64,000 nucleotides of DNA, taken from assembly GCF_013369485.1 (NCBI RefSeq), contig NZ_JABWEB010000001.1, forward strand, positions 310,001-374,000, in the 5' to 3' direction. The translations under genes and the position numbers were made by a program. The notes under the pieces were generated by a model. That model was not told the DNA's origin and did not search any database. It saw nothing but the letters and a program-made list of their open reading frames with translations. Source of the stretch: Massilia sp. BJB1822. Its GTDB lineage: Bacteria; Pseudomonadota; Gammaproteobacteria; Burkholderiales; Burkholderiaceae_D. Every line of letters begins with the position of its first letter. Position 1 is the stretch's first letter. Of this stretch, positions 42,376-50,369 are shown one piece after another.

Positions 42376-42429
42376 ATGCGCAACTACACGTTCACGCTTG
42401 CCGCCTGGGACGACCAGCACTATGAATGA
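42376..42429 (+). pseudogene. YoeB toxin remnant (17 codons)
   Basis: ATG four bases after the yefM stop, reading MRNYTFTLAAWDDQHYE then a stop. The AWDD-xx-Y core is that of the YoeB N terminus; functional YoeB is about 85 residues. The frame ends inside the 3' end of the convergent methyltransferase gene (10-base overlap), so the rest of the toxin has been lost or replaced at this junction. Confidence 0.75.
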
Positions 42430-43544
42430 CCTCCTCTAGCGGAAAGCATGACCTTGATGCCGCCGAGTGCAGTGGACTGGCTTAACGCGGCGGGATAGCT
42501 GATCTGAGCATCCTCAAAGCAGACGTCGATCACGCATAGCTCGCCGCTAGCGCATAGGCGGTGCGCGCGGAAGTAGTGGGCGGCGTGGGCCGCCAGCGGC
42601 ACCGCGTGGCTGGCCAGGGGCGCGCCCCAGCGGGCGATCTGGAAGCCTTGCGCTTCAAACCAGCAGACAAGCTTCTTAAGCAGCTCAATATCGTCAGGCA
42701 CCAGCAGGTCGACATCCGATGGCAGGCGCTCAAGCGCTTCGCCGTGCAGCCAGCGCGCGTAACTGCCGTACACCACGACGTCAGGGAAGTCTGCTGCCAG
42801 CGCGCGCAGGCAGCTCAGCGATGCCTGCAGGTCGATGGCGCGGGGCTGCTTGCGCGCGATCAGGGCGTATTCGTGGGCACGGTTGCTTTGCACCTGCAAG
42901 ACAGGCACCGGCTGCCTGGGTCGCTCGTACAGCAGGATGCGCTCATCAACGAGGTCGTAGCGTTCGGAGAGGATGCGCGCAACGTCCCAGGCCATCGGCA
43001 CAAAGTGCTGGCCTATGCGCAAATTCTCGGCCATGACAATCACATAGCCGCCTTCGCGCACCACCGGCTTCAAGGCCTTGAATACCAGATAAATCTGTTC
43101 CAGGAATGCCGCGTAGGTGGCCAAGTTATACAACTGCGCTTCGCCCTCCTCGGGCCAGCGGCAGCCGAAGTAGGGGATATTCGTCAGTACCAGATCAACG
43201 GGCGGCAACTGGGCGGCGGCCTTGACGATATCGCCTGCCTGCACGCGCTGGCGCGCGGCACCAGCACGGCTCATGCGCTCCTGCGCGATGCCGGCACGCG
43301 CCGGCTCAAGCTCGACGCCAATGCCGTGCCGTCCTTCGAGATGGGCCGCCATCAGGGTCGTGCCGAAACCGCAGAAGGGATCAAGCAGCAGTCCCCCCTC
43401 AGGACAGAACTGGCGGATGAAGGGACGCATCTGCTCGACCCAGCCGCAGTCGCGCGCGCCGAAGGGATCGCGCTCAGCCAGATCTTGCGGCAGGCGGTGC
43501 CCGGACTCCTGCTCTTGCAGCAGCAGCCAGCTATTGTTATCCAA
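42420..43544 (-). CDS. N4/N6-type DNA methyltransferase fused to a nucleotidyltransferase domain
   Basis: A 374-residue protein with two domains. Residues about 25-210 are an N6_N4-type SAM methyltransferase: motif I DPFCGFGTT (55-63), acidic loop GVELE (77-81), and motif IV TNIPYFG (121-127), which departs from the usual TSPPY/DPPY. Residues about 240-374 have a nucleotidyltransferase fold: VVVYGSYAR (GS at 260-261), Asp277 and Asp279 (SDVDLLVPD), and a third acidic residue in VIDV (340). It starts at TTG 43544 with GAGGAGG 6 bases upstream, overlapping the end of the radical SAM gene. I know no characterised protein with this fusion; substrate (DNA, RNA or a small molecule) is open. Confidence 0.82.
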   Translation of the reverse strand: MDNNSWLLLQEQESGHRLPQDLAERDPFGARDCGWVEQMRPFIRQFCPEGGLLLDPFCGFGTTLMAAHLEGRHGIGVELEPARAGIAQERMSRAGAARQRVQAGDIVKAAAQLPPVDLVLTNIPYFGCRWPEEGEAQLYNLATYAAFLEQIYLVFKALKPVVREGGYVIVMAENLRIGQHFVPMAWDVARILSERYDLVDERILLYERPRQPVPVLQVQSNRAHEYALIARKQPRAIDLQASLSCLRALAADFPDVVVYGSYARWLHGEALERLPSDVDLLVPDDIELLKKLVCWFEAQGFQIARWGAPLASHAVPLAAHAAHYFRAHRLCASGELCVIDVCFEDAQISYPAALSQSTALGGIKVMLSARGGHS

Positions 43545-44682
43545 TCAGTGCCTCCTCTCGGGCGGACGAAAACAGAATATGCTGCCCGGGATTCCAGCCG
43601 GCGCACAGATTGCCGTTGGCGTGGAAGACCAGCTTGTACACATTGCCAGAGCCATGCTGGCGGTGCATGAGGGCGTAGTCCGATGCTTCGAACGTGACGC
43701 GCATGCCCCGGTAGCGGCCAATCAGATTCCAGAAGTAGTAGCCCTCGGTGACTTGCTCAAACCCGAACTGGCCGGCAAATTCGGGCGGGTTCAGACATTG
43801 CTCCAGCAGGCCCGCCATTGGAATGCGCGTGGAAGCGATATAGCGCGAAGTCACGTTGTCCCTATAGCTGTCGTCAAGCTGCGAGAATTCGCGGAACACG
43901 ACTGCTTCCACGCCAAGACCGCGCGCCCAGCCAAGGTAGTCCAGCACATCGCCGGCTGTGGCGACGCCGCCGGCCTGCACGATGCAAACCAGCTTCACCG
44001 GCATGCGGCCGCTCAGCTGCTGCAGCATGGCGACAAAGCGTTCCTGCTGCCGCACCTCCACGCCGGGACGAAAACGCATGATGGACTGATTAATGTCTTC
44101 GCGATGATGATGCCGCGACAGTTCGACCCAATCCAGGCCGAATGCGGCAAGGCGCTCGATCAGCGCCGCGCCATGCGCCGCATGCGCCAGTCCCGAGCCA
44201 TTGGTGTACAGCACACGGTCGTTGACCGGCGAAGCTTCGGCGTGCTGCTGCAGCGCGTCGAGCATTTGCCGCATCCATTCCGGATCGTCCGTCGTTTCCA
44301 GTCCGGACAGAGAGTAGGAGATGGGCAGGCCCTCCAGCTCGCGCAGCGCGGCGCGCAAATGGTCGAAGTAGGCGCTGCCCGGCCGCAGCGAACTGGAAGG
44401 CTTCGCCGCAGCCTTCTCGATCAGGCTTTCCGAACAAAAGCGGCAGCGCGCCGAGCAGGGCTTGGCCGAGGCATAGGGCGTGAAGGTGACTGGCTGCGCA
44501 ATCCGGTAGCTGCGCCCGCCGATGGCGTGCATGCGCCAGCGCTTGTCGTCCATCGCGGCAGGCGCGCGGTAGGCGACTGTCGGTACGGTTGCGGGCAATT
44601 TCGCCAGCACCGGTGCGGCGACCAGTTGTGCGGCCAGCTCGCCGGTCAAACGCTGGATCGGAATGATGTCTCTATCGTGCAT
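43537..44682 (-). CDS. Radical SAM enzyme, function unknown
   Basis: A 381-residue radical SAM protein. The cluster motif is KPCSARCRFCSES (Cys76, 80, 83; CxxxCxxC), followed by a TIM-barrel-like region (SYSLSGLETTDDP, DWVELSRHHHREDINQS, VKLVCIVQAGGV, VEAVVFREFSQ) somewhat like MoaA-type enzymes. A further Cys occurs in NGNLCAGWNPG near the C terminus; there is no extra ferredoxin-type cluster region. The ATG at 44682 is used. The downstream methyltransferase-nucleotidyltransferase gene overlaps it by 8 bases, so the two act together. Divergent from a Nudix-type regulator with a perfect palindrome between them. Confidence 0.85.
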   Translation of the reverse strand: MHDRDIIPIQRLTGELAAQLVAAPVLAKLPATVPTVAYRAPAAMDDKRWRMHAIGGRSYRIAQPVTFTPYASAKPCSARCRFCSESLIEKAAAKPSSSLRPGSAYFDHLRAALRELEGLPISYSLSGLETTDDPEWMRQMLDALQQHAEASPVNDRVLYTNGSGLAHAAHGAALIERLAAFGLDWVELSRHHHREDINQSIMRFRPGVEVRQQERFVAMLQQLSGRMPVKLVCIVQAGGVATAGDVLDYLGWARGLGVEAVVFREFSQLDDSYRDNVTSRYIASTRIPMAGLLEQCLNPPEFAGQFGFEQVTEGYYFWNLIGRYRGMRVTFEASDYALMHRQHGSGNVYKLVFHANGNLCAGWNPGQHILFSSAREEALIG

Positions 44683-44738
44683 ATTCAGCCTTTGCTGCCA
44701 GTGCCATGATTTCGGCTCATGGGAACAGTGTAGCCCAC

Positions 44739-44759
44739 TTAGTTTAAAACGTAAACTAA
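44739..44759. promoter_or_regulatory. Perfect palindrome TTAGTTTA-N5-TAAACTAA (NrtR-type operator)
   Basis: Two exact 8-bp arms around AAACG, between the divergent radical SAM gene (starts 44682) and the Nudix-type regulator gene (starts 44782). Position, symmetry and AT-rich content fit an operator of the adjacent regulator. NrtR-family sites also tend to be TA-rich palindromes of about this length; the exact match to a published motif was not checked. Confidence 0.78.
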
Positions 44760-44781
44760 CTATGCTATAGTTTCCTTGCCG

Positions 44782-45477
44782 ATGAAAATGGAGCCGGATA
44801 CGCAGAAAGTGAGGCAGCAAGTGATTTGTACCGTCGATGTGGTTCTGCTGACGCTGCAGGACAGCGCGCTGAAGGTGGCGCTGCTGAAGCGCGACCGCGA
44901 ACCGTTCCAGGGCGTGCAGGCGCTGCCTGGCGGCTTTATTCATCCCGATGCGGATGCGAATATGCAAGATGCCGCACTGCGCATGCTGGCGCAGAAGACG
45001 GCGATCCAGCCGCCGTATCTGGAGCAGCTGGCGACCTTCTCCGGTCCGGCGCGCGATCCACGCGGCTGGTCGATCTCGGTGGCGTACTACGCGCTGGTGC
45101 CCTTCGATGTGATCGAACAGGCAGGCCATGCGGACGTGAAGCTGGCCAGCGTCGACAAGCTTCCCCGGCTGTCTTTCGACCACCGCGCCATCATCGCCAC
45201 GGCGGTGCAGCGCCTGCGCGGCAAGAGCCAGTATTCTTCGCTGCCCTGCTATCTGGCGGGCGAAGCCTTCACGCTGCCGCAGCTGCAGCGGATTTACGAG
45301 GCATTGATGGGCGAAGCGCTGAACAAGGTCAGCTTCCGCCGCAAGATGATGGAGATGGATATGCTGGAAGCGATCGTCGGCGAATTTTCCGCAGGCGGCG
45401 CGCACCGGCCCGCGCAGCTGTACCGCCTCAAGCCGGCGCTGCGCGACCGGCTGACGCTGATCGAGCGGGGCCTGTAA
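44782..45477 (+). CDS. NrtR-like regulator with degenerate Nudix domain
   Basis: A 231-residue protein. The N-terminal half has a Nudix fold (VDVVLLTLQDSALKVALLKRDREPFQGVQALPGGFI), but the Nudix box (G-x5-E-x7-REUxEE) has degenerated: PDADANMQDAALRMLAQKT lacks the catalytic EE. The C-terminal half (about 150-225: FTLPQLQRIYEALMGEALNKVSFRRKMMEM) is a winged helix. This combination is NrtR-like: sensor of a nucleotide such as ADP-ribose and repressor of NAD genes in studied members. Start ATG 44782 is taken; a TTG at 44776 is also in frame. Its operator is probably the palindrome at 44739. Confidence 0.87.
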   Translation: MKMEPDTQKVRQQVICTVDVVLLTLQDSALKVALLKRDREPFQGVQALPGGFIHPDADANMQDAALRMLAQKTAIQPPYLEQLATFSGPARDPRGWSISVAYYALVPFDVIEQAGHADVKLASVDKLPRLSFDHRAIIATAVQRLRGKSQYSSLPCYLAGEAFTLPQLQRIYEALMGEALNKVSFRRKMMEMDMLEAIVGEFSAGGAHRPAQLYRLKPALRDRLTLIERGL

Positions 45478-45646
45478 TCCAATTCATCGCGCGGCCTTCC
45501 CAACGCCGTCTTTTTCATGCTCCCCAACGCATAGCAACTGAACGTAGCGGCTAGCAAAACAACCGCCGCGGTAATGCCCGCGCGGTCCTTGTCTTAAGCA
45601 ACCGTAAAGCATACGTCAAAAATAGTTTCTTGCGTCCGACGCACCT

Positions 45647-45660
45647 TTGATATTTATCAA
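45647..45660. promoter_or_regulatory. FNR box 1 upstream of vioA (perfect)
   Basis: TTGAT-ATTT-ATCAA matches the FNR/Anr consensus at all ten conserved bases. If it acts at -41.5, transcription would start near 45695 with TATTGT (45683-45688) as -10. The only downstream gene is vioA; the upstream Nudix-type gene ends at 45477. Confidence 0.85.
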
Positions 45661-45699
45661 ACGGGCTAGCAAACGCTCAGGTTATTGTCTAGCCAACTT

Positions 45700-45713
45700 T
45701 TGATTTTCATCAA
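45700..45713. promoter_or_regulatory. FNR box 2 upstream of vioA (perfect)
   Basis: TTGAT-TTTC-ATCAA, again a full consensus match, with its centre 53 bases after that of box 1. Relative to the inferred start point it lies about +12, where binding would be expected to block transcription. Confidence 0.83.
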
Positions 45714-45912
45714 GAATCCAATCTGAGCTTGAGCAGCTGCGCAAAGGAAAGAGCCCAATGCGCCGCGCGACTTGGCCGCCCCTGTAAAACCTGGCAGTAG
45801 CATCCCGCAACTTGGGAATGTAAAGTCACGCTGCCTTTTTTCAGGAAAGCAAGATCCCCGGACATTGACTGCCAACGGCCCCTTCTCGCGCCGGTCCGGG
45901 AGAGGTAACGAG

Positions 45913-45951
45913 ATGCGCATAGGTGAATTCGTAGACGACACTTTTTCTTGA
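45913..45951 (+). other. Possible 12-codon leader peptide frame
   Basis: ATG with a GGGAGAGG sequence 9 bases upstream, reading MRIGEFVDDTFS then stop. It contains no Trp codon, so a classical tryptophan attenuator is not supported. The GTCCGGG arm of the inverted repeat at 45857-45900 runs into this ribosome site, so structure could affect its use. May be chance. Confidence 0.3.
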
Positions 45952-46046
45952 GCCTCACCCGCCGCGCGCAAGTGGCGGGCCGTTGCCCGGAACAGAACAA
46001 GTGCCACCCAAATCGACCGTTCTTGATTAACGAAAAGGAATTCCGG

Positions 46047-47345
46047 ATGACGAATTATTCTGATATTTGCATAGTGGGCGCTGGCATCGGTGGTTTGACT
46101 TGCGCAACCCAACTGATCAACGCCGCGGCCGGGAAAAACTTACGCATCCGCGTATTCGACCTGAATGCGTCGGTAGGCGGCCGCATCCAGTCGCGCGAAA
46201 TCGACGAAGAGGAAATCGCTGAACTCGGCGCCGCGCGCTATTCGCCGCAACTGCATCCCAACTTCCAGCAGCTCATGCAGGAAAGCGGTCTGGCCCATGC
46301 CATCTATCCCTTCACCGACGCGGTGTTTCGCGAGCGCGAGCAAGAGAAACTGAAGGACACCCTGCTGAGCTTGAGCCCAATGGTGAAGGAGCATCCTGAC
46401 GACTCCTTCCTGGATTTCGTCAGCCACTACCTGGGCGCGGAAGAAGCCACCCGCATCATCAAGGCCACCGGCTACGACGCCTTGCTGCTGCCGATCGTCA
46501 CAGCCGGCATGGCTTACGACATCATCAAAAAGCACCCCGAAACGCAAAACTTTACCGAGAATGCCGCCAACCAATGGCGCTATGCCACCGACGGCTACAG
46601 CGAGCTGTTGAGCCAGCTGCAACGCCAAGCCCAGTCCGGCGGCGTGGAATTCCAGCTGGAGCACCGCTTGCTGTCGGTGAAAAAAGTCGGCGCCGAGTAT
46701 GTGCTGTCCTTCAGCCATATGGGCGATACCCTGGTGCACCGCACCAGCCATCTGATCATGGCCATCCCGCCGTCCGCCATGGCCGGCCTGGATCTGGATT
46801 TCCCCGCCACCTGGAGTCCGTTCAAATACGATTCCCTGCCCTTGTTCAAAGGCTTCCTGACGTTCGACAAGTCGTGGTTCCAGGGTCTGGGCCTGACCGA
46901 CAAAGTACTGATGGCTAACAATCCTCTGCGGAAGATCTACTTCAAGAGCGACAAATACCTGGTGTTCTACACCGACAGCAAGAGCGCCACGTATTGGCGG
47001 GACAGTCTGGAGCAAGGCGAAGAGGTGTACCTGGAACGGGTGCGCAGCCACCTGGAAGAAGTCTTGCCGCTGAATGGACAGCCGCTGCCGCCGATCAAGA
47101 CGCATTTCTACAAGCACTGGCCGCACGGCGTCGAGTTCTATCTGGAGCCGGAAGCGGAGCATCCGCCAGTCCTGCTGCACCCGGACGGCATCATCTCCTG
47201 CTCGGACGCCTACACCCAGCATTGCGGCTGGATGGAAGGCAGCCTGATCAGCGCGCGGCAAGCCACCCATCTGCTGCTGGAACGGATCAGCGAGGCTGCG
47301 GAAGAGCCTGGCACTAACGATAAGCTCGCCACCTCCTCGAACTGA
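46047..47345 (+). CDS. vioA: Flavin-dependent L-tryptophan oxidase, violacein step 1
   Basis: Oxidises L-tryptophan to the indole-3-pyruvate imine, producing H2O2. The 432-residue product carries the FAD-binding motif ICIVGAGIGGLTCA at the N terminus, with GGRIQS as the second dinucleotide motif, and a C-terminal FAD segment (GIISCSDAYTQHCGWMEGSL). The ATG at 46047 has AAAAGGAATTCCGG just upstream; the longer frame from 45948 includes leader sequence. First gene of the operon; vioB follows 6 bases later. Length is close to the 418 residues known from Chromobacterium violaceum. Confidence 0.96.
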   Translation: MTNYSDICIVGAGIGGLTCATQLINAAAGKNLRIRVFDLNASVGGRIQSREIDEEEIAELGAARYSPQLHPNFQQLMQESGLAHAIYPFTDAVFREREQEKLKDTLLSLSPMVKEHPDDSFLDFVSHYLGAEEATRIIKATGYDALLLPIVTAGMAYDIIKKHPETQNFTENAANQWRYATDGYSELLSQLQRQAQSGGVEFQLEHRLLSVKKVGAEYVLSFSHMGDTLVHRTSHLIMAIPPSAMAGLDLDFPATWSPFKYDSLPLFKGFLTFDKSWFQGLGLTDKVLMANNPLRKIYFKSDKYLVFYTDSKSATYWRDSLEQGEEVYLERVRSHLEEVLPLNGQPLPPIKTHFYKHWPHGVEFYLEPEAEHPPVLLHPDGIISCSDAYTQHCGWMEGSLISARQATHLLLERISEAAEEPGTNDKLATSSN

Positions 47346-47351
47346 GCGCCT

Positions 47352-50300
47352 ATGAGCATTCTTGATTTTCCGCGCTTCCATTTCCGAGGCTTCGCCCGCG
47401 CCAATGTGCCGACTGCGAATCGCAATACGCACGGCCATATCGATATCGCCAGCAATACGGTATCGATCGCGGGCCAGCCTTTCGATCTGGAGCGGCCGCC
47501 GGCGGAATTCCATGCGCATCTGAAACAGCTTGCGCCGCGCTTCAATGCCGCGGGCAAGCCGGACCCGGAAGGCATTTTCAGCCAGGCGGCGGGCTACAAC
47601 GCTTGCGGCAATAATCATTTTGCTTGGGAGAACGCCAGAATCACCGGCGTTCAGCTGCAGGAAGGCGCTGTCGATACCGAAGACAATCTGGTCGGCGCCA
47701 AGCTGGCTTTATGGGGGCATTACAACGACTATCTGCGCACGACCGTCAACCGCGCCCGCTGGGTCGACCAGAATCCGGCCGAGCCGGACAGCACGCTGAT
47801 TTACGCCGGCCAGTTTACGCTGAGCGGCAAGCAGGCTACGGCGAATACGCCCAGCCTGTTCAGCGCCGACCTGCCACAGGCGCATTCGGTGCGCCTGCTG
47901 GGTCACGGCCATATCACGGAACGCAGCGGGCATTTCCTGGACGATGAATTCGGCCGTTCCAGGGTGTTCCAGTTTTCCGTGGCCAAAGCGGAGGCGAATT
48001 TCCTCTTCAACCAGGAGGCGGCGCTGCCGGCCAGCCTGCGCGCCTTGCAGGAAGCGCTGGCCGATGAGGATGTGCTGGGGCTGACGGTGCAGTACGCCTT
48101 GTTCAATATGTCGACGCCGCCGCAGCCCGATTCGCAAGTGTTTTACGACCTGGCCGGCAGCATCGGGCTATGGCGGCGCGATGAGCTGGCCACCTATCCG
48201 GCCGGTCGCCTGCTGCTGCCGCGCCAGAGCCGTCTGGGACCGGTGCTGGTGAAGGTGCATGCCGACCGCATTTCGCTGAATATGCCGACCGCCATTCCCT
48301 TCACCACGCGCGCGGCCAGCGCCGTGTCGGAACAGCATCCGACCCATGCGCTGGGCGGCAAGCAGGCGCTGGGCGACCTGCTGCTGCATGGCGCCGACGG
48401 CGCGCTGCTGGCGCGCATCCCGGAGCAGCTGTACCTGGATTACTGGCGCCACCATGGCGTCATCGATGTGCCGCTGCAGCACGCCGAGGCGGCCTCCGGC
48501 ACGCTCAGCCTGAGCAGCACGCAGGCGCAGTGGGACGAAGCCGACTGGGTACTGCAGTCCGACAGCAATCTGCTGTATCTGGAAGCGCCGAACCGGAAGA
48601 AGCAGCACGATTTCCCGCAGACCATCACGCTGCAGAGCCGCTTCCGCGGCGCGCTGGCGGTCCATCCGGCGCTGGCGGTGCAGGCGCAGGAGAGCGACAT
48701 GCTGGCCCTGGAACTGGAGCCTTCCGCGCAAGGAAGCGGCTACGCCGAGCTGCGCATCACGGGCCGCCGTTCCGGCGCCACCCGCATCATGCTGGGCGAA
48801 GGCCGGGATGCGCAATCCATCGGCGTGCGCGTGCTGCCCGACGACTGGCATCTGGACGAGGTGCCGGCCGAGCAGGTCGACTATGCCTTCCTCTACCAGC
48901 ATGTGATGAGCTATTACGAGCTGATCTATCCCTTCATGTCGGACAAGGTGTTCAGCCTGGCGGACCAGTGCAAGTGCGAAACCTATTCGCGCCTGATGTG
49001 GCAGATGTGCGATCCGCAAAACCGCGACAAAAGCTATTACATGCCAAGCACGCGCGAATTGTCACTGCCGAAATCGCGCCTGTTCCTGAAATACCTGACC
49101 CAGGTCGAGGCCGCCGCCAAGACGGCGCAGCCGGAAGCCGGCACGGCCCACGTCATCCGCTGTAAAGGCGAGCTGGTCGAAGAGTTGAAGAAGGCCATCG
49201 ACCTGGAACTGTCGCTCATGCTGCAGTACCTGTATGCCGCGTATTCGATTCCCAATTACGAGCAGGGGCTGCAACAGGTGAAAGCGGGGCGCTGGCTGCC
49301 GGCCGAGCTGGAACTGGCTTGCGGCGGCGAAGACCGGCGCCGCAACAGCGGCGCGCGCGGCGCCCTGCTGGAAATCGCCCATGAGGAGATGATCCACTAC
49401 CTGCTGGTGAACAATGTGCTGATGGCGCTGGGCGAACCCTTCTATGCCGGCGTGCCCGTGCTGGGGCAGGAGGCGCGGCAGCGCTTCGGCCTGGACACGG
49501 AATTCGCCTTCGAACCGTTCTCCGAGCATGTGCTGGCCCGCTTCGTGCGCTTCGAATGGCCCGACTATATTCCGACGCCGGGCAAGTCCATTGCCAGCTT
49601 CTATATCGCCATCCGCCAGGCGCTGACCGATCTGTCGGACCTGTTCCCGGCCGGCGGCGGCAAGAGCGGCGGCGAGCACCACCTGTTCCTGAAGGAGCTG
49701 ACCAACCGCGCCTATCCCGGCTACCAGCTGGAAGTGTGCGACCGCGACAGCGCGCTGTTCGCCATCGACTTCGTCACCGAACAGGGGGAGGGCGTGGCGG
49801 TCGACTCGCCGCATTTCGACTCCTCGCATTTCCAGCGCCTGCGCACCCTGGCCGGCAAGTTCGCGGCCTGCGCAAAACCGTTCGAACCGGCCATTCCGGC
49901 GCTGAAAAATCCGGTGCTGGAAGCGCGCGCGGATTGCAATGTCGTGACCGATCCCAGGACGCGTTCGCTGATGCAGCTCTACCAGGGCTGCAACGAGCTG
50001 ACCTTCGCCCTGATGGCCCACCATTTCGCGCAGCAGCCGCTGGACAGCCTGCGCCGCTCGCGCCTGATGAATGCGGCCATCGACATCATGACCGGCTTGC
50101 TGCGGCCCCTGTCGGCCGCGCTGATGAATATGCCGTCCGGCCTGCCCGGGCACAATGCAGGACCGCCCGTGCCCACGCCGCTCAGCAGCCAGATCAGCAG
50201 CGACTACAGCATGGGCTGCGAGCAGCTGGCGCAGAAATGCCTGGCGCTGGCGCAGTACGCCCGCAGTCTGGAAGCGGGCGTGGTCGGCCTGGCGCCGATC

Positions 50301-50369
50301 GAAATGTTGGAGTTCTTTAATCAGCAACTGACCGATTTATCTCGGGGAAAGATGTCAAGAGAGGCCTGA
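47352..50369 (+). CDS. vioB: Iminophenyl-pyruvate dimer synthase, violacein step 2
   Basis: Haem protein of the RebD/StaD family that couples two indole-3-pyruvate imine molecules into a short-lived dimer. The 1005-residue length matches VioB (about 1000). The N terminus (SILDFPRFHFRGFARANVPTANR) is typical. The C-terminal half contains a ferritin-like helical domain (LVEELKKAIDLELSLMLQYLYAAYSIPNYEQGL, ALLEIAHEEMIHYLLVNNVLMALG) with E/H metal-type motifs as in the iminophenyl-pyruvate dimer synthase family. It ends flush with the vioC start codon. Confidence 0.97.
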   Translation: MSILDFPRFHFRGFARANVPTANRNTHGHIDIASNTVSIAGQPFDLERPPAEFHAHLKQLAPRFNAAGKPDPEGIFSQAAGYNACGNNHFAWENARITGVQLQEGAVDTEDNLVGAKLALWGHYNDYLRTTVNRARWVDQNPAEPDSTLIYAGQFTLSGKQATANTPSLFSADLPQAHSVRLLGHGHITERSGHFLDDEFGRSRVFQFSVAKAEANFLFNQEAALPASLRALQEALADEDVLGLTVQYALFNMSTPPQPDSQVFYDLAGSIGLWRRDELATYPAGRLLLPRQSRLGPVLVKVHADRISLNMPTAIPFTTRAASAVSEQHPTHALGGKQALGDLLLHGADGALLARIPEQLYLDYWRHHGVIDVPLQHAEAASGTLSLSSTQAQWDEADWVLQSDSNLLYLEAPNRKKQHDFPQTITLQSRFRGALAVHPALAVQAQESDMLALELEPSAQGSGYAELRITGRRSGATRIMLGEGRDAQSIGVRVLPDDWHLDEVPAEQVDYAFLYQHVMSYYELIYPFMSDKVFSLADQCKCETYSRLMWQMCDPQNRDKSYYMPSTRELSLPKSRLFLKYLTQVEAAAKTAQPEAGTAHVIRCKGELVEELKKAIDLELSLMLQYLYAAYSIPNYEQGLQQVKAGRWLPAELELACGGEDRRRNSGARGALLEIAHEEMIHYLLVNNVLMALGEPFYAGVPVLGQEARQRFGLDTEFAFEPFSEHVLARFVRFEWPDYIPTPGKSIASFYIAIRQALTDLSDLFPAGGGKSGGEHHLFLKELTNRAYPGYQLEVCDRDSALFAIDFVTEQGEGVAVDSPHFDSSHFQRLRTLAGKFAACAKPFEPAIPALKNPVLEARADCNVVTDPRTRSLMQLYQGCNELTFALMAHHFAQQPLDSLRRSRLMNAAIDIMTGLLRPLSAALMNMPSGLPGHNAGPPVPTPLSSQISSDYSMGCEQLAQKCLALAQYARSLEAGVVGLAPIEMLEFFNQQLTDLSRGKMSREA

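Larger units (their letters stand above)
45478..46046 (+). promoter_or_regulatory. 569-base vioA upstream region and leader
   Basis: No real gene of normal size is found here. It contains two perfect FNR boxes (listed separately), GGCTAGCAAA as a direct repeat at 45549 and 45664, an inverted pair CCCGGAC (45857-45863)/GTCCGGG (45894-45900), a hairpin CCCGCC (45958-45963)/GGCGGG (45974-45979), a possible 12-codon leader frame (45913-45951), and the vioA ribosome site AAAAGGAA. If the promoter is at the FNR box, the vio mRNA has a leader of about 350 bases. Confidence 0.6.

Noticed and set aside
45913..45951. Tryptophan attenuator for the vio operon
   Set aside because: The short leader frame has no Trp codon and no terminator hairpin with T-run follows, so classical attenuation is not supported.
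45478..46046. LuxR-type quorum-sensing box before vioA
   Set aside because: I looked for a CTG-N10-CAG-type palindrome like the CviR site and found no convincing match; vio control by another quorum system in this group is possible but not visible here.
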